NCBI RefSeq assembly: GCF_014334335.1
Contig: NZ_JACSEU010000001.1
Coordinates: forward strand, 1,302,001 to 1,366,000
DNA: 64,000 nucleotides
Direction: 5' to 3'
Source of the DNA: Treponema sp. Marseille-Q3903
Lineage (GTDB): Bacteria > Spirochaetota > Spirochaetia > Treponematales > Treponemataceae
A program made the position numbers and the translations under genes. Positions 27,028 through 36,797 of the stretch are shown here, in pieces (within the stretch, counting starts at the first letter, position 1; each line of letters begins with the position of its first letter). The notes under the pieces were generated by a model. The model searched no databases. It was not told the origin of the DNA and saw only the letters and a program-made list of their open reading frames with translations.

Positions 27028-27984
27028 ATGAAAAACAAATTTGATATTAAAAACAATAATTATGCAAAAAAACATATTCATTTTCTGCCTGTATTGATAA
27101 AAGTTTCAGTTGTTGCAGTCGTAGTGACAGGAATTGTTTTACTTGGAATACATTTTATAAAAAAATATGAAGCAAGTCGGATCTCAATCAAAGATGTAAA
27201 ACATGCATGGTCAGAATACGATTATAAAAAAGTTTACGAACATAGTAAAATTCTTTTGCAAGACAATGCGTACAACAATACAGTTTTGACATATTACGGT
27301 TATGCTTGTTTTTTCCTTTCTCAGGCGCAAACCGATACACAGCAGGCTCAAGCTTATCTTGACGAGTGTATCAACAGTTTGAGAATTGCCCTTTACAATT
27401 CGAAAAAAACTTTACAGCCACAGCTTCAGTACATGCTTGGGCGTGCGTATTTTTATAAAAACACAATCACTACTCATTATTATGCAGATTTAGCTGTAAA
27501 ATACCTTTTACTTGCAAAGGAAAACGGATACAAAGCAGATGACATCGCTGAATATCTCGGTTTAAGTTATGCATCTCTTGGAATGACAATGGAGAGCATA
27601 TCCGCATTCACAGAGGCATTGCTCGTAAGAGAATCAGATGCACTTTTACTATCAATCGCAGAACAGTATAATAATGCAAAAGAATTCAGTGCTGCAGAAC
27701 AGTATTTGTTCCGAATCATAAATAACAGCGAAAACGAAGAAATTATAATAAAAGCTGAAAATCTTCTTGGAAATATATATATAGAAAAAGAAGATTATGA
27801 TGGAGCAATGCGAGAATTTGAAGATGTTTTGAAAAAAAATCAAAATTCTGCTGACGCACATTATGGAATTGGTGTAATATATGAAAAACAAGGTAATATT
27901 GTGAAAGCCAGAGCAGAGTGGCGTAAAGCGCTAAAAAGCCAGGCAAATCATCAAGGTGCCTTACAAAAAATAACAGATAATTAA
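27028..27984 (+). CDS. Membrane-anchored TPR protein
   Basis: 318 residues from ATG 27028. A frame open further upstream would run 30 codons into the RNase P RNA and is rejected. One transmembrane helix lies at about residues 17-40, then four to six tetratricopeptide repeats, the last ([37 protein letters not shown]) being canonical. It is probably a protein-protein scaffold at the membrane, and it precedes mreB by 17 bp, so a link with the rod-shape machinery is plausible. No ribosome site is visible between the rnpB T tract and the ATG. Confidence 0.75.
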   Translation: MKNKFDIKNNNYAKKHIHFLPVLIKVSVVAVVVTGIVLLGIHFIKKYEASRISIKDVKHAWSEYDYKKVYEHSKILLQDNAYNNTVLTYYGYACFFLSQAQTDTQQAQAYLDECINSLRIALYNSKKTLQPQLQYMLGRAYFYKNTITTHYYADLAVKYLLLAKENGYKADDIAEYLGLSYASLGMTMESISAFTEALLVRESDALLLSIAEQYNNAKEFSAAEQYLFRIINNSENEEIIIKAENLLGNIYIEKEDYDGAMREFEDVLKKNQNSADAHYGIGVIYEKQGNIVKARAEWRKALKSQANHQGALQKITDN

Positions 27985-28001
27985 AAATTGAGAGGAATAT
28001 A

Positions 28002-29039
28002 ATGGGATTTTTCGATAGATTTTCTACTGATATTGGTATTGATTTAGGAACATGCAACACTCTTATTTATGTTAGAGATAAAGGAATCATCATCGATGAG
28101 CCTTCTGTAATTGCAGTAGAAAAAGGTACAAAGCGCATTGTCGCTGTCGGGGCAGATGCAAAACGCATGCTTGATAAAACACCCGGAAACATCATGGCAA
28201 TACGTCCTCTTGCGGACGGTGTGATAGCCGATATAGACAGCACTGAAAAAATGATAAAGTATTTCATTTCGAAGATAATTCCACGCCATCAGTTTTTTAA
28301 ATCTGTAAGGATGAAAATAGGAATTCCTTCATGTATCACTGATGTTGAAAAACGTGCAGTGATTGAAGCTGCCCTTAAAGCCGGTGCAAAAGAAGTTGAA
28401 GTAATTGAAGAAAGCCGTGCAGCTGCAATCGGTGCTGATATTCCTATTTTTGAACCTGCAGGTCACATGATATGCGATATAGGCGGCGGTACAGCAGAAA
28501 TATCTGTAATTTCACTAGGTGGCATGGTTGTAACTCACTCAATTCGTGTTGGCGGAGACAAATTTGACGAAGCGATTGTAAAACACGTGCGCAGTGTACA
28601 TAATCTTATAATCGGACAGCCTGCGGCAGAACGACTTAAGATTCAAATTGGAAATGCGGCTCCTGAAAAAACTATTGAAAAAATGGAACTCAAAGGAACC
28701 GACGCAATTACAGGTCTTCCACGACGCCTTGAAATAGACAGCGTAGAAGTTCGTGAAGCGCTAAAAGATCCAATCACAAAAATTGTTGAAGAAATAAAAT
28801 CTGTTTTAAGCGAAACTCCTCCTGAACTTGCATCGGATATCATCGAAAGAGGCATTGTAATGACTGGTGGCGGTTCAATGCTGCGTGAACTTCCAAGACT
28901 GATTTCCAAAGAGACTGGTGTTCCTGTTATTCTTGTTGAAAAACCACTCGAATGCGTTGCACTCGGTTCAGGAAAAGCATTCAGCCTGTTCAAAGATATG
29001 TACTCAGAGCGTACAGTTTATGACAGCCTCAATGACTAA
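28002..29039 (+). CDS. mreB: Rod-shape actin MreB
   Basis: 345 residues, standard MreB length. The actin-fold phosphate motifs are visible: [15 protein letters not shown] (10-24), [18 protein letters not shown] (near 155) and [15 protein letters not shown] (near 287). The amphipathic start MGFFDRF is typical for membrane binding. It forms filaments that steer the elongation complex. First gene of mreB-mreC-mreD-PBP2-rodA; AGAGG precedes the ATG. Confidence 0.96.
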   Translation: MGFFDRFSTDIGIDLGTCNTLIYVRDKGIIIDEPSVIAVEKGTKRIVAVGADAKRMLDKTPGNIMAIRPLADGVIADIDSTEKMIKYFISKIIPRHQFFKSVRMKIGIPSCITDVEKRAVIEAALKAGAKEVEVIEESRAAAIGADIPIFEPAGHMICDIGGGTAEISVISLGGMVVTHSIRVGGDKFDEAIVKHVRSVHNLIIGQPAAERLKIQIGNAAPEKTIEKMELKGTDAITGLPRRLEIDSVEVREALKDPITKIVEEIKSVLSETPPELASDIIERGIVMTGGGSMLRELPRLISKETGVPVILVEKPLECVALGSGKAFSLFKDMYSERTVYDSLND

Positions 29040-29047
29040 TTTCAGTT

Positions 29048-29965
29048 ATGTCTAGAAAACAACGTTTTTCGTTTCGTATAAAATTTTCAGAATTTCTTTT
29101 TATCTTGTATGTAACTATCGCAGGTGTGATGCTTGCATTTAGTTCTGGGAGTTTTGTCCTAAACTTTAAAAAAATAGGATTTTCAATTTTCACAACTTTA
29201 GACAAGGGCGTCCACGCAGTTGTAAGCGGAACAAAAAATACAGTTCTTGCTGTAGATAAACTGAGAAAGTTGAAGAAAGATTACAATGAACTTGTTATAA
29301 AACTTGAAAAATACGAGCAGATGCAGAGGACAAATGCCGATATCCGAAAAGAAAATCAGCGGCTTCGTGAGCAGTTAGATTTTGTAATCTCCATGGACGA
29401 AAAAAATATCCCTGCTCAGATTATATCCAGAGAGCTTGACAATGCTTTTTCGTATTTGACTATTGATAAAGGAAGTATCAATGGAATTAAAAAGAATATG
29501 CCTGTAATTGCGATGCAAAACGGTAACCGAGGTCTTGTCGGGAAAGTGATTCAAGTCGGTACGTTCACAAGCCAGATTATGCCTGTATACAATATTAATA
29601 ACATTGTCTCTGCACGTGTTCAAAATACGCGCGATTTAGGACTTGTAAACGGGCTTGGAAGTCAGGAACAGCCGCTTCAGATGCAATATATTCGAAAAAG
29701 TGTTGCAAGCCAACTAAAATACGGCGATATAATCGTGACTTCTGGTGAAAATGACAATTATATGCGAGATATCACTATCGGAAGTATTTCTAAAATCGTA
29801 GCACTAGATTATAACTCTACGTTGAATATAGAGGTAAAGCCGATCATAGATTTTTCGCGACTTGAAACTGTCATAGTCGTAAATCAAAAGGAATTGAATG
29901 ATAGAAAACAGGAGCACCCCGACGGTAGTGCAAACTCAGATTCTGAAAGAGGTTCAAAAAAATGA
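29048..29965 (+). CDS. mreC: Rod-shape protein MreC
   Basis: 305 residues: one transmembrane helix (about 15-37), a periplasmic coiled coil (LRKLKKDYNELVIKLEKYEQM...) and the two beta-barrel domains with YLTIDKGSINGIKKNMPVI and VGKVIQVGTFTSQIMPVYN. It links MreB to PBP2. It overlaps mreD by 4 bp. Confidence 0.92.
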   Translation: MSRKQRFSFRIKFSEFLFILYVTIAGVMLAFSSGSFVLNFKKIGFSIFTTLDKGVHAVVSGTKNTVLAVDKLRKLKKDYNELVIKLEKYEQMQRTNADIRKENQRLREQLDFVISMDEKNIPAQIISRELDNAFSYLTIDKGSINGIKKNMPVIAMQNGNRGLVGKVIQVGTFTSQIMPVYNINNIVSARVQNTRDLGLVNGLGSQEQPLQMQYIRKSVASQLKYGDIIVTSGENDNYMRDITIGSISKIVALDYNSTLNIEVKPIIDFSRLETVIVVNQKELNDRKQEHPDGSANSDSERGSKK

Positions 29966-30486
29966 CAAAATCTCTAGTTATAAGTTCAATCATTTTATTG
30001 TGTGCCGCGATTATAGAATCATCAATATTGTCTAATATTTCATTTTTTCTTGTAGTCCCTGATTTGGTTTTGATATGCTCAATTTATTTTGCTCTCGTAA
30101 ATGGAAAAGTTGCCGGTGAAACGACAGGTTTTATATCGGGGCTGATATTAGATTTTATCACAGGGATTCCTTTTGGATTTAACTGTCTGTACAGGACGAT
30201 TATCGGTTATCTATACGGATTATTGCATGAAAAAATTATCATTTCTTCTTTAGTTATTCCAATTTTTTGTGTTGGGGTAGGAACTCTGATAAAAGCTGTT
30301 TTAATTCATCTTATCGCTTTGCTTTTTCCGAATGTCAACATTTATGTCACAGGATTTATTTCGTACGAATTTTTATTTGAATTTGTTGAAAACATCGTCA
30401 TCGCTCCGTTTATTTTCCGATTTTTAAAATTTTTTAACAAAGCTATATCGATCAGAAATTCTGAGGATAATATAGAAAATGTATAA
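29962..30486 (+). CDS. mreD: Rod-shape protein MreD
   Basis: 174 residues, with about five hydrophobic helices. The first part (IESSILSNISFFLVVPDLVLICSIYFALVNGKVAGETTGFISG) is the recognisable MreD core. It overlaps mreC by 4 bp and the PBP2 gene by 8 bp, so the block is translationally coupled. Confidence 0.9.
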   Translation: MTKSLVISSIILLCAAIIESSILSNISFFLVVPDLVLICSIYFALVNGKVAGETTGFISGLILDFITGIPFGFNCLYRTIIGYLYGLLHEKIIISSLVIPIFCVGVGTLIKAVLIHLIALLFPNVNIYVTGFISYEFLFEFVENIVIAPFIFRFLKFFNKAISIRNSEDNIENV

Positions 30487-32374
30487 AATTACAGAAGACA
30501 AGATAAGCAAAGTCTCTAAAGTTATGATATTGACGATTATGATTGCTTTCGGATTTGCAGTGTATCTGTACAGGCTTTTTTCTATGCAGATAGTGCAAGG
30601 CGAACATTATCGCTCTCAATCGCAGAGAATCTCGAGCCAGATAAGTATTATTTCTGCACAGCGCGGAGAAATATTTGATCGTAAAGCAAATCTTCCAATC
30701 GTGACAAATGAAAATTCTTTTGCTGTCGAAGTCACTCCCGGCGAGATTCCTTCTGGGCGATATGATACAGTAATTTTAAAACTTGCAAATTATCTTGGTA
30801 TAAGCAAAGCCGAAATAGATAAAAAAATTCCAAAAAATATACGCCGTTCATATACAGCAATTCAAATTAAATCAAACGTGCCGTTTACAGTTATTTCAAA
30901 TATTGCAGAAAATAAAACAGATTTACCCGGCGTTTCGTGGATTTCAAAACCTATCAGGCGATATCTTCATACAGGTTCTCTTTCTCACATTGTAGGTTAT
31001 GTCGGTGATATAAATAAAACTGAAATCACCGTACTTTATAATCAAGGTTATACCCAAAATAGTATCATAGGTAAAACAGGTATTGAAAAGCAGTATGATT
31101 CTCTTTTGCAGGGAAAGCCCGGTCGTGAACTTTCAACAGTAGATGTTCACGGTAGAATTATATCTAATACTCCTACAATTGAACCGCCGACGATGGGAAA
31201 CAGTCTTGTTCTTACAATCGATTCAGACATTCAAAAACTTGTAGAAGATGCTTTGGGAGCGCGTGTCGGCGCTTCTATCGTATTAAAACCTTCAACAGGC
31301 GAAGTCCTTGCAATGGTTTCATATCCTTATTTTGATTCAAATATCTTTAGCTCTGACGATTCTGCTGTTGAATATGCAAAACTTACCCGTGATCCATTGA
31401 ATCCGCTTTTAAACCGTGCGGTTCAAGTCTCTTATCCTCCTGCATCTACTTTTAAGATAATCATGACTGCTGCAATGCTTCAGGAAAAAGCTTTCCCGTC
31501 TTCGAAAGCGATTGAATGCAAAGGAAAAATGGTTTACGGAGGGCGAGTTTTCCATTGTCACGTAAAAGATCCGGGTCATGGCTGGCTCGATATGAAAAAC
31601 GGTCTTGCACAATCTTGCGACGTTTATTTTTGGACAATTGGTCGTGACTATCTTGGCATTGAAAAAATCGCTTCGTATGCACGGGAATTCGGCTTTGGAA
31701 AGAGTACACAAATCGATCTTCCGAGTCAGGCTAACGGGCTTGTTCCGACTGCTGAATGGAAAGAGAAAAAATTCCACGAAAAATGGCTTGGAGGCGACAC
31801 AATGTCATGCTCAATTGGGCAAGGCTACATGGAAGCGACTCCTTTGCAGCTTGCAAATATGGTAGCGATGGTTTCCAACGAAGGGACAATCTATAAGCCG
31901 CATATTCTAAAAGAAGTTCGAGACTCTGTGACAAATGAAGTTATTCAAGAAATTAAACCTACCGTTCTGACTCAGTCAACAATCGATAACGATGTCTGGA
32001 AAGAAGTTCAAGATGCTATGAGATATACGGTGACTGATGGAACGATAGAGTGGGTTTTTCATAGACAAAAAATTCAAGTTGCTGCAAAGACGGGAACTGC
32101 CGAAGTCGATCAATATAAAAACTCTTCAGATAACAAACATTGGCATTCATGGCTTGTAGCGTACGCACCATACGATGCCCCTCCTGAAGATAGAATTTGT
32201 GTTGCCACGATTGTAGAAGCTATCAACAATTGGGAATGGTGGGCTCCATATTGTACTAACATTATCATCCAAGGGTACTTCAACAATCAAAATTATGATG
32301 AAGCGGTAAACGCTCTGAGATATCAGTCAGTGATTGAAGAGTTGCGCAAAAACTCAGGTGCAAGGCGAGAATAG
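30479..32374 (+). CDS. mrdA: Penicillin-binding protein 2, elongation transpeptidase
   Basis: 631 residues. N-terminal membrane anchor (about 15-37), a dimerisation domain with AQRGEIFDRKANLP, and the transpeptidase domain with active-site serine in PASTFK (near residue 324), the SCD form of the SxN motif in AQSCDVYFW, and KTGTAE near residue 539. It crosslinks peptidoglycan during side-wall growth with RodA, encoded next. Confidence 0.94.
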   Translation: MYKITEDKISKVSKVMILTIMIAFGFAVYLYRLFSMQIVQGEHYRSQSQRISSQISIISAQRGEIFDRKANLPIVTNENSFAVEVTPGEIPSGRYDTVILKLANYLGISKAEIDKKIPKNIRRSYTAIQIKSNVPFTVISNIAENKTDLPGVSWISKPIRRYLHTGSLSHIVGYVGDINKTEITVLYNQGYTQNSIIGKTGIEKQYDSLLQGKPGRELSTVDVHGRIISNTPTIEPPTMGNSLVLTIDSDIQKLVEDALGARVGASIVLKPSTGEVLAMVSYPYFDSNIFSSDDSAVEYAKLTRDPLNPLLNRAVQVSYPPASTFKIIMTAAMLQEKAFPSSKAIECKGKMVYGGRVFHCHVKDPGHGWLDMKNGLAQSCDVYFWTIGRDYLGIEKIASYAREFGFGKSTQIDLPSQANGLVPTAEWKEKKFHEKWLGGDTMSCSIGQGYMEATPLQLANMVAMVSNEGTIYKPHILKEVRDSVTNEVIQEIKPTVLTQSTIDNDVWKEVQDAMRYTVTDGTIEWVFHRQKIQVAAKTGTAEVDQYKNSSDNKHWHSWLVAYAPYDAPPEDRICVATIVEAINNWEWWAPYCTNIIIQGYFNNQNYDEAVNALRYQSVIEELRKNSGARRE

Positions 32375-32384
32375 GAGAGTTTTA

Positions 32385-33698
32385 ATGAAAAATAAATTTT
32401 TTGCCATGTTCGACTATCTCTTGATTTTAATTATACTCGTACTTGTTTCTATGAGTGTAATGTTTATCTATTCTTCAAGCATCAACTCGAAAGGCGTTTC
32501 TGTCACAAACGAATATATAAAACAGATAATATGGGCTTCAATCGGGTTTATAATCATGATTGGAATCACTGTTTATGATTACAGAAAATTTGAATCGATT
32601 TCTCTTTATCTGTATGCCTTTTTGATTTTGCTGTTGATATATACGCGTATTTTTGGACGTTTTGTAAACGGCGCAAAAAGCTGGATCGGAATAGGGGAGT
32701 TTGGGATTCAGCCATCGGAATTCGGGAAAGTTTTCTTTATCGTTTTTTTAGCCCGTGTTTTTGTACAGACGCAAAATTTTACTCCTTTTAAGAGATTTGC
32801 ATATGCTACCGCCGCTTTAATAGTTCCAATGGGATTGATTTTGATTCAGCCTGATTTAGGGACAGCGAGCGTTTATATTCCAATTTATCTTGTTATGTGT
32901 TTTATCGCAGGAGTGCCGCTTACATATATAATGTATGTGTTTTCACTTGGTATGCTGACTATTTTATTTGCAATTCTGCCTGTTTGGAACAATGAGATTG
33001 CAGTTTCGCCACATATTTTTATCTCTATTTTTACGAATATGAAACTTCGCATAGTTTTGACCGGTGCGATTTTGATTATCACCTTAGTCGGATACATAAT
33101 CAGAAGGTATTTGCACGGTCAAAAATATATTTTCTGGATTTCATACGCATTTTCTATTATAGCTTTTGCTCTTATTTTTTCACTTGTGCTCGGAAAGGTG
33201 CTAAAAGATTATCAGATAAAGCGCCTGATAATTTTTATGGATCCAAACAAAGATCCACTCGGAGCTGGATGGAATATAATTCAGTCAAAAGTTGCAATTG
33301 GAGCGGGTGGTCTTTTAGGTCAGGGGTATTTGATGGGAACGCAGAGCCATTACCGTTTTCTTCCTCAACAAAGCACTGACTTTATATTCAGTATTCTTTC
33401 AGAAGAATTCGGATTCCTTGGTGGGTGTGTAGTTTTTATATTGTATTTTTTAATTCTGCTGAAGATATTGTATATAATTCGTAAATGTTCAAACAAATAC
33501 GGCATGTATATATGCGCAGGTATTTTTGGAATGTTTTCGTTTCATTTCTTTATAAATGTCGGAATGGTTATGGGAATAATGCCTATAACCGGTATTCCTC
33601 TATTGTTTTTGTCTTACGGCGGTTCTTCTTTGTTGACTGCAATGTCATGCATAGGTCTTTTGATGAATATAAACTACCGTAAGGCTGATTTGAAGTAA
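32385..33698 (+). CDS. rodA: RodA peptidoglycan glycosyltransferase (SEDS family)
   Basis: 437 residues from ATG 32385, with GGAGAG 8 bp upstream; an in-frame ATG at 32334 lies inside the PBP2 gene. About ten to eleven membrane helices. SEDS motifs are visible: GAKSWIGIGEFGIQPSEFGKV, LIQPDLGTA, and near the end QSTDFIFSILSEEFGFLGG and GIPLLFLSYGGSS. It polymerises lipid II with PBP2. A large middle insertion between helices (about 185-280) carries two extra hydrophobic stretches. Confidence 0.92.
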   Translation: MKNKFFAMFDYLLILIILVLVSMSVMFIYSSSINSKGVSVTNEYIKQIIWASIGFIIMIGITVYDYRKFESISLYLYAFLILLLIYTRIFGRFVNGAKSWIGIGEFGIQPSEFGKVFFIVFLARVFVQTQNFTPFKRFAYATAALIVPMGLILIQPDLGTASVYIPIYLVMCFIAGVPLTYIMYVFSLGMLTILFAILPVWNNEIAVSPHIFISIFTNMKLRIVLTGAILIITLVGYIIRRYLHGQKYIFWISYAFSIIAFALIFSLVLGKVLKDYQIKRLIIFMDPNKDPLGAGWNIIQSKVAIGAGGLLGQGYLMGTQSHYRFLPQQSTDFIFSILSEEFGFLGGCVVFILYFLILLKILYIIRKCSNKYGMYICAGIFGMFSFHFFINVGMVMGIMPITGIPLLFLSYGGSSLLTAMSCIGLLMNINYRKADLK

Positions 33699-33718
33699 TT
33701 GCGGCACAATTAAAATTA

Positions 33719-35608
33719 TCAATTACAGCCGCATTCACTTTTTTTACCCATCATTTTTTTCAAATCAGAGTAATGTCCTTTTTCATCTGTGTGTGCTGAA
33801 CTATGGGGCTGCGTTTGTGCAATTCCACGCATTTCTTCAAGATTTTTGTATCCATGCGACTTCATAAAGCTACGCAATCCGTTTACAATGTCGATTGCAA
33901 CATTTGGATTGGTAAACTTTGCCTGTCCTATTTCAATAGCACTTGCGCCTGCCATAATAAACTCGACTGCATCTTGCCACGTGCATATTCCGCCGATTCC
34001 GACAACAGGGACACGTTGCTCTTGTGGAAGCTTGTTTATTTCTTGAACAACATCGTAAACCATGCGAAGGGCTACTGGTTTTAGTCCCGGTCCTGAGTAG
34101 CCTGCATGGACGTTGTTGAAAAATGGTTTACCTGTATCGATGTTGATTGCAACGCCGTGAATCATATTAATAAGACTTATAGCATTTGCACCGGCTTTTA
34201 TACACGCAATTGCAATAGGTCTATTGTCGGGAGCGTTTGGAGATAATTTTACCATAAGAGGCTTTTTTGTAGCTGCTCGCACTGCTGATACGCAGTAAAA
34301 TGCAGTTTCTGCGGACATTCCCCAAGCAAGCCCAGCAGCTTTTACGTTCGGACAACTTATATTCAATTCGATCATTGCGACATCTGTTTTGTCTAAAAGT
34401 TTTGCACCTTCTACATAAGATTCAACATCACTTCCTGCAAGGTTTGCGATCACTTTTGGACCAAGTGTCATCATCTGTGGCAAAAGGTTTTCAATAAAAT
34501 ATGGAACTCCAGGATTGTTCAGCCCGATAGAATTCATATTTCCGCCGGCAACTTCGAGACATCTCTCTCCATGATTGCCTTCACGCGGTTCTAATGTAAT
34601 TCCTTTTGAACAGATTCCGCCCCATGCGTTTACATCGCTTACTCCGCGATAATTTTGTCCAAATGAAAAAGTACCTCCGCTAGCGATTACAGGATTTTTA
34701 AAATCGACTCCTGCAATTTTTACGCTTAAATCAGGTTCAGTTTCAGGGGCCAAAGGTTTTCTGCGTTGCTGAGGAGGGTCAAACTTTATGATTTTGCCAT
34801 CAAACACAGGACCGTCTTTACAGCAGCGTTTAAGACCTTCTGTAGTTTCAATAGTACAGCCAAGACATGCCCCAAGTCCGCATAGCATTCTGTGTTCCAT
34901 GCTTATCCAGCTTTTAATCCCAAGTTCGTCCGAAAGTTTTTTTATGTATGCAAGCGCAGGTGTCGGACCGCATGCATATATCACTTTGTATCCGGCTTTT
35001 TGTACGGCTTCTTTTGTTAGAGCGACAGGTAAAATGCCTTTTATTCCGACACTTCCGTCATCAGTCGTGATTACAAGATTTTTTGCATGAACATTTTCAA
35101 GACCGTATGAACCGCTTTTAAAACTGGCATAAAAATCATAAGAATTGTCGGGGAGGGTAGATGCAAAGTTCGCAACTGGGGCAACTCCGATTCCTGCTCC
35201 TACAATCAGAATTTTATCGACACCTTTCTCCGGTTCCGGCCACTGTGTTCCAAGCGGACCGATAACAGTCATCATATCTTTTTTTGAAAGATTGCAAAGT
35301 TCATCGGTTCCACGTCCTTTTTTTAAAATCAAAAATTGAACTTCAACATCTTTTGAGCCATCAGAATTGAAGAGTGTTTTTGAATGATAAACGCTTATAG
35401 GTCTGTTATAATTTACACAAGAGTGTTTTGCGCGGATCAGATAAAATTGTCCCGGTTTGGGTTCAGATTGAGAATTTCGCTCAAGGTGAATTGAAGTCTG
35501 TAAAAGATATACATTAGGCTGTCCCTCTACAATTTCACATTTTTCAACAACTGTATCTCCAAAAAACTGAAGCCCCTTTCCTGCTGCGTCAATTTCTGCT
35601 GCATCCAT
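33719..35608 (-). CDS. pyrD: Fused PyrK-PyrD: NAD-dependent dihydroorotate dehydrogenase (electron-transfer plus catalytic parts)
   Basis: 629 residues from ATG 35608, preceded by GGAGG; a GTG 36 bp upstream lies before that site. Residues 1-275 are a PyrK-like module: RPISVYHSK (FAD), IVGAGIGVAPVANFAS (NAD), YACGPTPAL, and the 2Fe-2S ligands in CGLGACLGCTIE plus CCKDGPVF. Residues 290-600 are a class 1B PyrD: NPVIASGGTFSFG, ISCPNVKAAG with the catalytic cysteine, VKLSPNA and VGIGGICTWQDAVEFIMAGASAIEIG. It oxidises dihydroorotate to orotate in pyrimidine synthesis. The two parts are usually separate genes. The tail ends CGCN. Confidence 0.92.
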   Translation of the reverse strand: MDAAEIDAAGKGLQFFGDTVVEKCEIVEGQPNVYLLQTSIHLERNSQSEPKPGQFYLIRAKHSCVNYNRPISVYHSKTLFNSDGSKDVEVQFLILKKGRGTDELCNLSKKDMMTVIGPLGTQWPEPEKGVDKILIVGAGIGVAPVANFASTLPDNSYDFYASFKSGSYGLENVHAKNLVITTDDGSVGIKGILPVALTKEAVQKAGYKVIYACGPTPALAYIKKLSDELGIKSWISMEHRMLCGLGACLGCTIETTEGLKRCCKDGPVFDGKIIKFDPPQQRRKPLAPETEPDLSVKIAGVDFKNPVIASGGTFSFGQNYRGVSDVNAWGGICSKGITLEPREGNHGERCLEVAGGNMNSIGLNNPGVPYFIENLLPQMMTLGPKVIANLAGSDVESYVEGAKLLDKTDVAMIELNISCPNVKAAGLAWGMSAETAFYCVSAVRAATKKPLMVKLSPNAPDNRPIAIACIKAGANAISLINMIHGVAINIDTGKPFFNNVHAGYSGPGLKPVALRMVYDVVQEINKLPQEQRVPVVGIGGICTWQDAVEFIMAGASAIEIGQAKFTNPNVAIDIVNGLRSFMKSHGYKNLEEMRGIAQTQPHSSAHTDEKGHYSDLKKMMGKKSECGCN

Positions 35609-35709
35609 CCTAAAACCTCCAAAGTGCGATGTAAAATATGTCACACAATCTTTTTTTTATATTTATATTGTCTCATAATAGAATATAATCAATTAATATA
35701 CAAGAAAGT

Positions 35710-35725
35710 TGTTGCACAGGTAACA
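35710..35725. promoter_or_regulatory. 16-bp palindrome, candidate Crp/Fnr-family operator (site 1)
   Basis: TGTTGC-acag-GTAACA, with five of six half-site positions symmetrical. The same architecture occurs at 38936-38951. It lies about 51 bp before the likely transcription start of the nitroreductase-regulator operon (counted from the TATAAT at 35757), an activator-type position. Confidence 0.6.
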
Positions 35726-35756
35726 AGTAGAAAAATAATTTGAAGTATGATAGATA

Positions 35757-35762
35757 TATAAT
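35757..35762 (+). promoter_or_regulatory. -10 box of the nitroreductase-regulator operon
   Basis: A consensus TATAAT ends directly where repeat copy 2 begins. No good -35 box is found at the right distance, which fits dependence on an activator bound at 35710-35725. Confidence 0.5.
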
Positions 35763-35980
35763 AAAGGAGGTGTGATAAAAAGTGTCGTCTGAAATATCGC
35801 CGATACTTTTTATTTCGAGTTTGCCTGGATGTTTGCAGAAGACGTGTATACGTGTCGTTTCGATAAAAATCAAATGAATACGATACGCTTTATTTTGCAA
35901 ACTCGACTATTGAACGTGTGCGCTCTTGCGCACGGCTAAAAACTTTTTCGGAAATTGCTATTTCCTGCAAAAGTTTTTAT
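35763..35980 (+). repeat. 218-bp perfect repeat, copy 2: structured leader element
   Basis: Identical to 8268-8485 and in the same relation to its gene: 13 bp separate its end from the ATG in both copies, and those 13 bp differ (AGGAGGAAAGAAT here) apart from carrying the ribosome site. All stems of copy 1 recur at +27495. The unrelated sequence on both sides shows that only these 218 bp have been copied. Here the element would form nearly the whole 5' untranslated region of the nitroreductase transcript. Confidence 0.85.
35782..35877 (+). CDS. Possible 31-codon leader peptide inside repeat copy 2
   Basis: Same GTG-to-TGA frame as at 8287-8382, 11 bp after GGAGG. Here a promoter lies just before the repeat, so the frame would be the first open frame on the transcript. 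Confidence 0.3.
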   Translation: MSSEISPILFISSLPGCLQKTCIRVVSIKIK

Positions 35981-35993
35981 AGGAGGAAAGAAT

Positions 35994-36755
35994 ATGCCAA
36001 GCATAAACGAAAACAGAAGATTTTTAAAAACTTATTTCAGCGATTTAGATGGAATCACAACCGATTCAAAAAAAGGTTTGCCAAAACCGTCTGCTGAAAA
36101 AAATTGGTCAGAAAATTATGTGCTGATCGATTTACCTGAACCCGATCCGAAAATCATCAAAAATGACAGCCTTTATAATTCGTTCAAAAATAGGAGAAGC
36201 GTAAGAAAATATGCAGAACAAGCATTATCGCTTTCAGAACTTTCCTACCTTTTGTGGGCAAGTAATGGTGTAAACCAGAGGGGAGAGGGTGGAATTGTAA
36301 AGCGAACAACTCCTTCCGGCGGCGCTTCTTACAGCATAGAATCATATATCATTGTTCAAAATGTAGATGGACTCGAAAGAGGCGTTTACAATTATCTTCC
36401 GATCGAGAACAAACTTGTTTTTATCAAAAAAATTGAAAACATTTCAGACATAATAGATAGTTTTATGCTTGATTCAAAACAACCGTTCCTTCCGTATTTT
36501 GCAAGAAAAGCTGCCGCAATTTTTGTCTGGACAACAATCCCATACAGAAGCGAATATAGATTTGACATCATGGCTCACAAGAAGATTTTAATTGATGTCG
36601 GTCATATATGCCAAAACCTGTATATTGCATGCGAAGGAATTGATGCAGGCTGCTGTGCAATCGGTGTTTATGAGCAGGACGTAGTTGACAAACTGCTTCA
36701 AGTTGACGGCAAAGACGAATTTACAGTTTATCTCGCAGCTGCCGGTAAAAAATAA
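35994..36755 (+). CDS. Nitroreductase-family flavoprotein, SagB/ThcOx-like
   Basis: 253 residues from ATG 35994 with AGGAGG 8 bp upstream. NSFKNRRSVRKYAEQALSLSELSYLLWASNGVN is the FMN-binding start of the family, TTPSGGASYSIESYIIVQNV the second conserved part, and GHICQNLYIACEGIDAGCCAIGVYE the third. Relatives are FMN oxidoreductases; substrates are seldom known. It is the first gene of an operon with the Crp/Fnr regulator 42 bp downstream and is preceded by the 218-bp leader. Confidence 0.85.
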   Translation: MPSINENRRFLKTYFSDLDGITTDSKKGLPKPSAEKNWSENYVLIDLPEPDPKIIKNDSLYNSFKNRRSVRKYAEQALSLSELSYLLWASNGVNQRGEGGIVKRTTPSGGASYSIESYIIVQNVDGLERGVYNYLPIENKLVFIKKIENISDIIDSFMLDSKQPFLPYFARKAAAIFVWTTIPYRSEYRFDIMAHKKILIDVGHICQNLYIACEGIDAGCCAIGVYEQDVVDKLLQVDGKDEFTVYLAAAGKK

Positions 36756-36797
36756 AACTCAAAACAAAGCGGGGAACGCTGCAGAGGAAATTTTAAA

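Noticed and set aside
33700-33733. Bidirectional terminator between rodA and pyrKD
   Set aside because: TGCGGC and GCCGCA pair, but the loop is long and A/T-rich, the stem is only 6 bp and it overlaps the pyrKD stop codon; too weak to call.
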